Assembly (NCBI GenBank): GCA_023409955.1
Contig: JAEYQQ010000034.1
Location: 1-9,301 of the forward strand
Length of the DNA stretch: 9,301 nt
From: Bacillota bacterium
GTDB taxonomy: Bacteria > Bacillota > Clostridia > Christensenellales > Aristaeellaceae
Direction of reading: 5' to 3'
The translations under genes were made by a program, and so were the position numbers. Numbering within the stretch: position 1 is the stretch's first letter; each line of letters begins with the position of its first letter. Of the stretch, positions 5,257 to 9,301 are shown one piece after another. Below the pieces are notes generated by a model. It did no database searches, had not been told where the DNA came from, and was given only the letters and a program-made list of their open reading frames with translations.

Positions 5257-5291
5257 AGCCCTGAAATCGTTGATTTCGGGGCTGTTTTTTT
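5257..5291 (+). terminator. Intrinsic terminator of the tRNA locus
   Basis: AGCCCTGAAATC (5257-5268) pairs with GATTTCGGGGCT (5272-5283) over 12 bp with one wobble and a 3-base loop, followed by GTTTTTTT. It lies 6 bases after the tRNA CCA end. It was presumably the original tRNA terminator and now also stops integrase transcription from entering the chromosome. Confidence 0.9.
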
Positions 5292-5360
5292 GCATATTGT
5301 ACAAGTGGTGCGAAAACCGCTCTTTTCTTTACAACTATTTTGCAACTATTTTGAAAAGGG

Positions 5361-5444
5361 CCAAAAGGTCGCAAGGTACAAGATATTGTAGATGTGCAAG
5401 AATATGGAGCTATATCTTGCACATTCGGAGATGCGACCTTTTGG
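5361..5444. repeat. Nested inverted repeat forming a possible three-way junction
   Basis: Perfect 13-bp outer arms, CCAAAAGGTCGCA (5361-5373) and its complement (5432-5444), enclose two further hairpins. One is TACAA-GATA-TTGTA (5377-5390). The other joins ATGTGCAAGA (5392-5401) to TCTTGCACAT (5415-5424), with a 3-bp extension past a one-base bulge and a 6-base loop. The left outer arm also occurs in direct orientation in the tRNA fragment (5213-5225). No ORF here looks real, and I see no clear promoter for an RNA. Confidence 0.75.
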
Positions 5445-5449
5445 GTCTG

Positions 5450-5518
5450 CCCTACTGTAGGGTAGTTAGCGCAAAATATTCTCCGATTACGGGTGCTCCC
5501 GTTACGGTGCGTATTTTG
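5450..5518. repeat. Two further hairpins in the non-coding stretch
   Basis: CCCTAC-T-GTAGGG (5450-5462) is a 13-base dyad. It is followed by outer arms CAAAATA (5472-5478) and TATTTTG (5512-5518) enclosing ACGGG-TGCT-CCCGT (5489-5502). Together with the preceding nested repeat they occupy most of the 400-base stretch 5292-5690, in which I find no gene. Confidence 0.6.
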
Positions 5519-5600
5519 TTTCGCCTACAAATATATGTTGTTTTTAGAGGTAATTATTCACACCTCATGGGCTTTCGATAATTATGTTTCATGGATGATA

Positions 5601-5624
5601 AAAAAACCTCCGATTGGAGGTTTT
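5601..5624 (-). terminator. Intrinsic terminator of the XRE cassette
   Basis: On the minus strand AAAACCTCC pairs with GGAGGTTTT (arms 5616-5624 and 5603-5611) around a 4-base loop, and is followed by a run of T. The plus strand also carries TTTTCTTC, so it may work in both directions. It lies about 70 bases after the last gene of the cassette. Confidence 0.85.
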
Positions 5625-5694
5625 CTTCAGTTCTGCGCTTAATTGTCTGCATCATAGCGGTTCATGTTAAGGTAAATAGCTTTCAAGGCGATTT

Positions 5695-5883
5695 TTACTT
5701 TTTATTCATTTTTGTAAGGGCATTCATGACTCTGTTGAAGATCGACATAAGTTCACCATTTCCGGCTTGGAGTTGCTTGCCAGCAAGCCGACCAAACATC
5801 TTTGCTACGTCTATTCCTCCAGCAACATAAGCTTTCCTGATAGCGGCAGAACTCAGGTTAATCTTGTTCTTTGGTATCGCCAT
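5695..5883 (-). CDS. Small cationic protein of unknown function
   Basis: This 62-residue protein is very basic (many Lys/Arg, few acidic residues) and mostly helical, with a central stretch IRKAYVAGGIDVAKMFGRLA and a Lys-rich end (ALTKMNKK). It has no signal peptide or clear transmembrane span. GGAGG lies 10 bases before the ATG. It overlaps the previous gene by 26 bases and is the last gene before a terminator. I do not recognise it. A DNA-associated protein or a membrane-active peptide would both fit the composition; neither is shown. Confidence 0.65.
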   Translation of the reverse strand: MAIPKNKINLSSAAIRKAYVAGGIDVAKMFGRLAGKQLQAGNGELMSIFNRVMNALTKMNKK

Positions 5884-6043
5884 TATTCTCTTTCCTCCCT
5901 TCCCTTTTGACTAATCGGTTAAAATCCTGAGACAGTTCCTGAATATATATATCATCAGTAAATTCGTCATCATATGCAGGCATAGTTTTGACGGACCGAT
6001 TTCTTTTTAGGTAAGGCGTGATTTCGGTAATGTTATTTTTCAT
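5858..6043 (-). CDS. Small charged protein of unknown function
   Basis: This 61-residue hydrophilic protein has a basic N-terminal part (PYLKRNRSVKTM), an acidic middle (YDDEFTDDIYIQELSQDF) and a charged tail. The acidic middle resembles a partner-binding segment, and the gene sits between a small XRE regulator and a very basic small protein. GAGG precedes the ATG and overlaps the stop region of the XRE gene. The family is unknown. An antitoxin-like or adaptor role is speculation from position and charge. Confidence 0.6.
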   Translation of the reverse strand: MKNNITEITPYLKRNRSVKTMPAYDDEFTDDIYIQELSQDFNRLVKREGRKENNGDTKEQD

Positions 6044-6059
6044 AGATCACAATCCTCAT

Positions 6060-6338
6060 TTACTTTGTGAAAATTTTATTAATCACTTTATCTATGCCAA
6101 GAGCTTTAACCACGGCTTTAAGCACAGGATTAAATGCCGCCCCAACAACAAAAATACTTGCCACAGCAATAAATAGTGTTAGAGAAGGGAGGAGTTTTCT
6201 GTTTTCAATCGATGTGATTGTCTGTCTTGATACCCCGACCTTATTAGCTAGCTCTTCCTGAGTCCAGCCAGCATTTTGCCGTAGCAGTTTTAAGTTATGG
6301 CAAAACTCTTGGATATCTTTGCTTTCGATAGTAGCCAT
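6060..6338 (-). CDS. XRE-family regulator with hydrophobic C-terminal tail
   Basis: This 92-residue protein contains a canonical XRE helix-turn-helix at about residues 11-65 (LKLLRQNAGWTQEELANKVG then VSRQTITSIENRKLLPSL). The helix that normally closes the domain is unusually hydrophobic (FIAVASIFVVGAAF), and the tail NPVLKAVVKALGIDKVINKI is an amphipathic helix, so membrane contact or tight dimer packing is possible. GGAGG lies 8 bases before the ATG. A perfect-consensus promoter with two overlapping dyads lies upstream, which fits an autoregulated first gene of a three-gene cassette. Confidence 0.8.
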   Translation of the reverse strand: MATIESKDIQEFCHNLKLLRQNAGWTQEELANKVGVSRQTITSIENRKLLPSLTLFIAVASIFVVGAAFNPVLKAVVKALGIDKVINKIFTK

Positions 6339-6357
6339 GAATCAAACCTCCGAAATT

Positions 6358-6412
6358 ATTATAGTGGCATTTTGTGGATTGTCAAGTACAAAATGTCGTG
6401 TGATGCGACATT
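6358..6412 (-). promoter_or_regulatory. Consensus promoter with two dyad operators
   Basis: On the minus strand TTGACA (6380-6385), 16 bases, TATAAT (6358-6363): both hexamers are perfect. CATTTTGT (6368-6375) and ACAAAATG (6388-6395) form a dyad around the -35 box. AATGTCG (6392-6398) and CGACATT (6406-6412) form a second one just upstream. This is strong evidence for repression, most simply by the XRE protein encoded directly downstream. Confidence 0.85.
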
Positions 6413-6460
6413 GCTTCGTTTTCTGGTTTTGTTTTGGCTAATTATCTGTGGACTGGCGAT

Positions 6461-6494
6461 TAAAGAATAAAACCCCGGCACCATAGCCAGGATT
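6461..6494 (-). terminator. Intrinsic terminator after the 177-residue gene
   Basis: On the minus strand AATCCTGGC (6494-6486) pairs with GCCGGGGTT (6479-6471) over 9 bp with wobbles and a 6-base loop, followed by TTATTCTTTA. It lies 16 bases after the stop codon at 6511. Confidence 0.75.
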
Positions 6495-6510
6495 TTGTTC
6501 TGTATCAGGC

Positions 6511-7044
6511 CTACTTTTTGCAACTCTTGACCGGCACCTTCTTGGGCTTTGCCACGGCCTTCTTGGCGAGCTTGGTGTCCTTGGCTCCTGTTTCCGTTAC
6601 AGCCTCAGGCGTGGCGTCCTTGCCGGCCTGTGCCTCTACCAGGCTTGTTGTCTCTTCGCCGGCAGCCTTGGCTTCTGGTACATCCTCTATCAGATCACCC
6701 TTGAGGGTGATGATAGCCGTTTTCTCTTGCGCGGCCTCTGCGGTCGCCTTCCCAGGCGTGGCGGCAGGTGCTTCGCCTACCACAGTCGCCGGAGTTTCCT
6801 GGGGTGCCCTAGTCTTCCGTTCCCTTGCTTGTGGAAATGTCTTAGGCAGTACCCCAGGCGCAAAGCTGATCTTGAAGGTAATATTGCCGTTGGCAGGTAC
6901 ATTGAATTCGAAGTCCTGATACTCCAGCCTCTTTAGTTCGTCCGGAATCTCGATGTTCTTATACCGCTTGATCTCCTTGCCCTCCACTAGCAGGCATACC
7001 AGAACAGCGTCCCTCAGTTTTGCCGTAAGCTTTCCGCATTCCAT
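6511..7044 (-). CDS. Uncharacterised protein with Ala/Pro/Lys-rich tail
   Basis: This is a 177-residue protein. Residues 1-75 look globular, with alternating strands (AVLVCLLVEGKEIKRYKNIE, NGNITFKISFAPGVLP). Residues about 76-177 are low-complexity Ala, Thr, Glu, Pro and Lys, ending in a Lys-rich run with a final SCKK, so the tail is probably disordered. There is no signal peptide or membrane span. GGAGG lies 8 bases before the ATG and a terminator follows the stop. Lys/Ala/Pro tails occur in nucleic-acid-binding proteins such as histone-like proteins, but the N-terminal domain is not one I recognise, so I assign no function. The tail's low complexity creates long open frames on the other strand that are not genes. 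Confidence 0.75.
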   Translation of the reverse strand: MECGKLTAKLRDAVLVCLLVEGKEIKRYKNIEIPDELKRLEYQDFEFNVPANGNITFKISFAPGVLPKTFPQARERKTRAPQETPATVVGEAPAATPGKATAEAAQEKTAIITLKGDLIEDVPEAKAAGEETTSLVEAQAGKDATPEAVTETGAKDTKLAKKAVAKPKKVPVKSCKK

Positions 7045-7239
7045 AATTCGTTCCTCCGTTCATTGTTGTAGGCTGTGCCTTGAAGCACTGACAGCTTACA
7101 CATTCACATGTGGGAAGCAAGGCTTTCTGCAAAGATAAGCGCAAGATAATTTCATGCGATACTCGCCCGCCAACGGCGTTGTTATCTTCAATGGGTAGGT
7201 AGTTGCCAAGAATTACAGCAAAAACAAACGGCACAAGTG
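7045..7239 (-). other. Stretch without a supported gene
   Basis: I find no gene here on either strand. One minus-strand frame continues through it (ending inside the next gene) and includes the Cys-rich segment CECVSCQCF, but it has no ribosome binding site and overlaps the well-supported gene at 6511-7044 by 86 bases. No convincing promoter for that gene is visible. Confidence 0.4.
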
Positions 7240-7517
7240 TTAGTGGTCAACAATAATAGGCTGGCACAACAGCCAACCTGCTTGATCGGTATTACTCGTA
7301 AAAAATTTAACGTTGCAGTCGCCACATACTACATTGACCTGCTTCTCACCCGAATGATCTCGCCACATCCCGAACACACATACTTGATACTGCGGTTCTT
7401 GCAAGTTTGGCATCCACCCTTGATTATGATTATGATGGCCTCACCGTCCACTATTGCCGCCACGTTCTCGGCCACCTGCTCAATAGCGGTTGATCTTCCT
7501 CCAGCGCCTACGCAAAT
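7240..7517 (-). pseudogene. Zinc-ribbon protein gene, apparently frameshifted
   Basis: One minus-strand frame, ending in TAG at 7329-7331, contains KGGCQTCKNRSIKYVCSGCG. The frame offset by one base continues with NVVCGDCNVKFF and runs to TAA at 7240-7242. Joined, they give three CxxC pairs (CQTC, CSGC, CGDC), of which the last two are spaced as a zinc ribbon. The break lies near 7330-7345 and is consistent with loss of one base. The first frame also lacks an ATG: the best candidate start is ATT at 7515-7517 behind AGGGG/GGAGG, so the start may be mutated too. It follows the 404-residue gene by about 24 bases and was probably in its operon. A sequencing error is the main alternative. Confidence 0.55.
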
Positions 7518-7540
7518 GCCTCCATTTCCCCTTAAAGGTA

Positions 7541-8755
7541 TTAAGTTATCGCCAAGTACAGCGCTTCCCCATCAAACAGCATATCTGTAGTGTGGTTGCT
7601 GATGATCCCTACATTCCTGATATTATCGATGAAAACTTCGCCATCGGTCTCTGCGTTTCCTGAGAACAGCGAAACCGTTTTGGTGATCTTCTCATCATTG
7701 CTCTTCAGCAATTGCTCTCCGCTTGCCTGCAGCCATTCATCCACTCGCCCTTTGTTTACCAGCGGTGCAGAGGAGATGAGCTTCCCTAAGGCCTTGCTAG
7801 CGTTACCAAGTCCTGCCACAATCTGTGTTTCCAAAGATGCTGATGACAACTTCCTTATAATATCACTGCTTTGTGAAAATTGAATTTGGTAGTGTTCGTA
7901 GTATTCTTGGGCCTTATCTGCTAGTTGGTTCAAATACTCTTCACGGAAGTTGCCCAGCAGCATTACCTCCAGGAAGGAAGAAAACGCAAAGAGGTATAAC
8001 GCGATCCGATAGTTCCGGAACAATTTCTCCAGTTTAGCGACGGCATCCTTAACGTTCTGATCCAGATATATCGCCGGCAACGCCTTAATTTCCGATGCAA
8101 TCTGCTCCTGGTAGAAGATGATGTTCTTCTCCGCCGTCTGCTTAATGTCGAGCACTTTCATGTGATGATTCTGCCTGTATTGGGAATTATCCCAATTGAG
8201 CTTGTACCCTCTAAGAATGCCCGTCAGAATATTCAAGTTTCCCTGCTGTTCAGCTTGTTTGTCCTGTTCGAGGAAGGAGAGAATTTTTATCTGGGTATCC
8301 CGTATATCATCCAGCTTCTTTTCGATATTGGCAAGCATCGCAGCCACCATGATTGTTGCTGGATTGATCGGCATAACCGCACTGGCTGGGCCTGCCTGTG
8401 CCCATTTTGTCATGATTGAATTCCCATCAGTTGTCACATGGGCACCATAGACAAGTCCTTCTCCAGCTTTCTTCAGCACGTCTCCGGCACTCATGTTCAC
8501 AGGAATATAACCGATACCGTTCATGGTTATGGTTCTAAGTGGCGGCATCATCTGAGCAAAAGAAGTGCCCAATGCAGCAATGTCTCTGAATGGCAATTTC
8601 AAGCATTGATCCAAACGAATGTCCTTGTCACGCTCAGCGATAGCCTTTTCGATGCTATTTTGATCAGAGATAAGATTCGAGGTCTGTTCCGCAAGATCTG
8701 TATTATAATTCTGCACGCCATCTTTTCGTTTGATCAGTTTATCAAACAGCCCCAT
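7541..8755 (-). CDS. Uncharacterised 404-residue protein, conserved in Bacillota
   Basis: The protein starts MGLFDKLIKRKDGVQ, with AGGAGG 9 bases before ATG 8753-8755. The frame extends to 8902, but the extra residues are not protein-like. The N-terminal part (about 45-140) is beta-rich and Met/Gly/Ala-rich (FAQMMPPLRTITMNGIGYIP). The central part (about 140-330) is strongly helical and probably coiled-coil, with ANIEKKLDDIRDTQIKILSF and LYLFAFSSFLEVMLLGNF. The latter is hydrophobic enough to contact a membrane. From memory, similar MGLFDKL-starting proteins of about this length occur widely in Bacillota as hypothetical proteins. I know no demonstrated function and see no catalytic motif. It lies upstream of a zinc-ribbon gene and downstream of a possible nuclease gene. 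Confidence 0.85.
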   Translation of the reverse strand: MGLFDKLIKRKDGVQNYNTDLAEQTSNLISDQNSIEKAIAERDKDIRLDQCLKLPFRDIAALGTSFAQMMPPLRTITMNGIGYIPVNMSAGDVLKKAGEGLVYGAHVTTDGNSIMTKWAQAGPASAVMPINPATIMVAAMLANIEKKLDDIRDTQIKILSFLEQDKQAEQQGNLNILTGILRGYKLNWDNSQYRQNHHMKVLDIKQTAEKNIIFYQEQIASEIKALPAIYLDQNVKDAVAKLEKLFRNYRIALYLFAFSSFLEVMLLGNFREEYLNQLADKAQEYYEHYQIQFSQSSDIIRKLSSASLETQIVAGLGNASKALGKLISSAPLVNKGRVDEWLQASGEQLLKSNDEKITKTVSLFSGNAETDGEVFIDNIRNVGIISNHTTDMLFDGEALYLAIT

Positions 8756-8831
8756 ACAACACAACCTCCTCATGTTCTCAGGGACCGAATCAAATCTACA
8801 TGCGTTTGAATAGATTGACGTTGGGAGCAAT

Positions 8832-8861
8832 TTTGTAGGAACACAATTCGTGTTATGTAAA
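8832..8861 (-). promoter_or_regulatory. Candidate promoter of the 404-residue gene
   Basis: On the minus strand TTTACA (8856-8861) and TACAAA (8832-8837) are separated by 18 bases. The spacer holds the dyad AACAC-AATTC-GTGTT (8840-8854), a possible operator. The -10 matches consensus at only four positions. Confidence 0.35.
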
Positions 8862-8878
8862 CGCCTTTTTTGATAAAC

Positions 8879-8905
8879 AAAAAAAATAAAGCGTATGAGC
8901 ACACC
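8879..8905 (-). terminator. Possible terminator after the right-edge gene
   Basis: On the minus strand GTGTG (8904-8900) pairs with TACGC (8895-8891), with two wobbles and a 4-base loop, followed by TTTATTTTTTTT. The stem is short, but the U-tract is strong. Confidence 0.4.
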
Positions 8906-8964
8906 TTCTTCACATTAAGTTATCAAAGGATTGTGACGCTAAGATATCTCCAGAGCTAACGCTT

Positions 8965-9301
8965 CTAATCTTTATCGTCACCTGGAACTTCCAACAATGC
9001 ATACTTGAAAATCCCGTTGTTAACAAGAAGTTTACTATAATCATGCCAGTTGATTGTATAACTGTTCAATAGAGTCCACGGCTGCTCCCTTCCGCGTGTG
9101 GTGCCTTGACCTACTTTATCCCCCCAAAACATGATCCCATCTTTGATCGCTCCTTCATGTATGCTGAATTGATAATACCCCACATACGGATTGGTCGGCG
9201 GTTTCAAATAAAATAGGTCGTTGGTCAACCAGACGGTATAGCCTTTTTTATAGCCCTCGATGTGCTTCGATAAAGATTCCAATCGCCAGATATCCTTAAT
9301 G
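8965..9301 (-). CDS. C-terminal part of a possible restriction-nuclease-like protein (cut by window edge)
   Basis: About 112 residues up to TAG at 8965 are visible. The frame stays open to the window edge (IKDIWRLESLSKHIEGYKKG), so the gene starts outside. The TTG at 9280-9282 is not a convincing start. The segment DIWRLESL...GYKKGYTVWLTNDLFYLKPP, followed by WGDKVGQGTTRGREQPW and INWHDYSKL, resembles the C-terminal part of hypothetical proteins that I associate with the PD-(D/E)XK nuclease superfamily. This is recollection of pattern, not a search. The catalytic residues would be upstream, outside the window. If right, it is a restriction or defence-type gene beside the attachment locus. Confidence 0.6.
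   Translation of the reverse strand, partial: IKDIWRLESLSKHIEGYKKGYTVWLTNDLFYLKPPTNPYVGYYQFSIHEGAIKDGIMFWGDKVGQGTTRGREQPWTLLNSYTINWHDYSKLLVNNGIFKYALLEVPGDDKD

Noticed and set aside
5192..5422. Minus-strand 76-residue frame ending VEVTGFEPATFWSRTTMA
   Set aside because: This peptide is the translation of the tRNA 3' end in reverse, a familiar artefact of gene callers at tRNA loci. It also crosses the terminator.
5361..5444. Hammerhead or similar self-cleaving ribozyme in the three-way junction
   Set aside because: Neither strand shows the hammerhead core (CUGANGA and GAAA) at the junctions.
5361..5518. Integron attC site or CRISPR array
   Set aside because: No GTTRRRY/RYYYAAC pair at the dyad ends, and no regularly spaced direct repeats with unique spacers.
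6518..6919. Plus-strand 133-residue frame with a signal-peptide-like start
   Set aside because: It is the complement of the Ala/Pro/Lys-rich tail of the minus-strand gene. Low-complexity GC-rich codons keep the other strand open. It has no suitable ribosome binding site or context.
6959..7234. Minus-strand 91-residue frame with CECVSCQC
   Set aside because: No ribosome binding site, and its C-terminal third is an alternative frame of the well-supported gene at 6511-7044.
7310..7345. Programmed ribosomal frameshift in the zinc-ribbon gene
   Set aside because: No X-XXY-YYZ heptamer is visible in the correct phase before the TAG, and the gene also lacks an ATG. Decay or a sequencing error fits better.
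7237..7590. Plus-strand 117-residue frame
   Set aside because: The opposite strand encodes zinc-ribbon CxxC motifs with operon context, so this frame is a shadow.

Overview
The window looks like one end of a prophage (or closely related integrative element) of a Gram-positive-type bacterium, joined to flanking chromosome or accessory DNA. Strong AGGAGG-type ribosome binding sites, near-consensus sigma-A promoters, an AbrB/SpoVT homologue and intermediate base composition point to Bacillota. A spore-forming clostridial or Negativicutes host would fit, but nothing in the window fixes the genus.

Region 1 (about 1-2840, mostly minus strand) is an early phage operon. In transcription order it runs: excisionase-like helix-turn-helix protein, several very small proteins (two Cys-rich), an XRE regulator, two proteins with similar helix-turn-helix tails, a small membrane protein, an AbrB-like regulator, and the start of an SbcC/RecF-type ATPase that leaves the window. 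Genes overlap or abut, so translational coupling is likely. Three of these genes (2198-2323, 1817-1993 and the oppositely oriented 2433-2600) encode fewer than 60 residues.

Region 2 (about 2835-5250) is the lysogeny and integration module. A Cro-like XRE gene (minus) diverges from a CI-like XRE repressor (plus). The space between them holds two good promoters and a set of CTTGAG-type operators. A compact ImmA-like peptidase gene overlaps the repressor gene. Between it and the tyrosine integrase lies a minus-strand unit with its own promoter, folded body and terminator, which I interpret as an undescribed small RNA opposite the integrase leader. Downstream of the integrase sits the 3' part of a tRNA-Pro(CGG) gene with its terminator. 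This is the expected attachment-site remnant: phage on the left, chromosome on the right.

Region 3 (5292-5690) has no gene but several nested inverted repeats. One can form a three-way junction whose 13-bp closing arm is a copy of the tRNA attachment sequence.

Region 4 (5695-9301, all minus) holds a three-gene XRE cassette behind a perfect-consensus promoter, a protein with an Ala/Pro/Lys-rich tail, a zinc-ribbon gene that appears frameshifted, a 404-residue uncharacterised protein, and the C-terminal part of a possible restriction-nuclease-like protein at the right edge. Several products in this region have no function I can assign.
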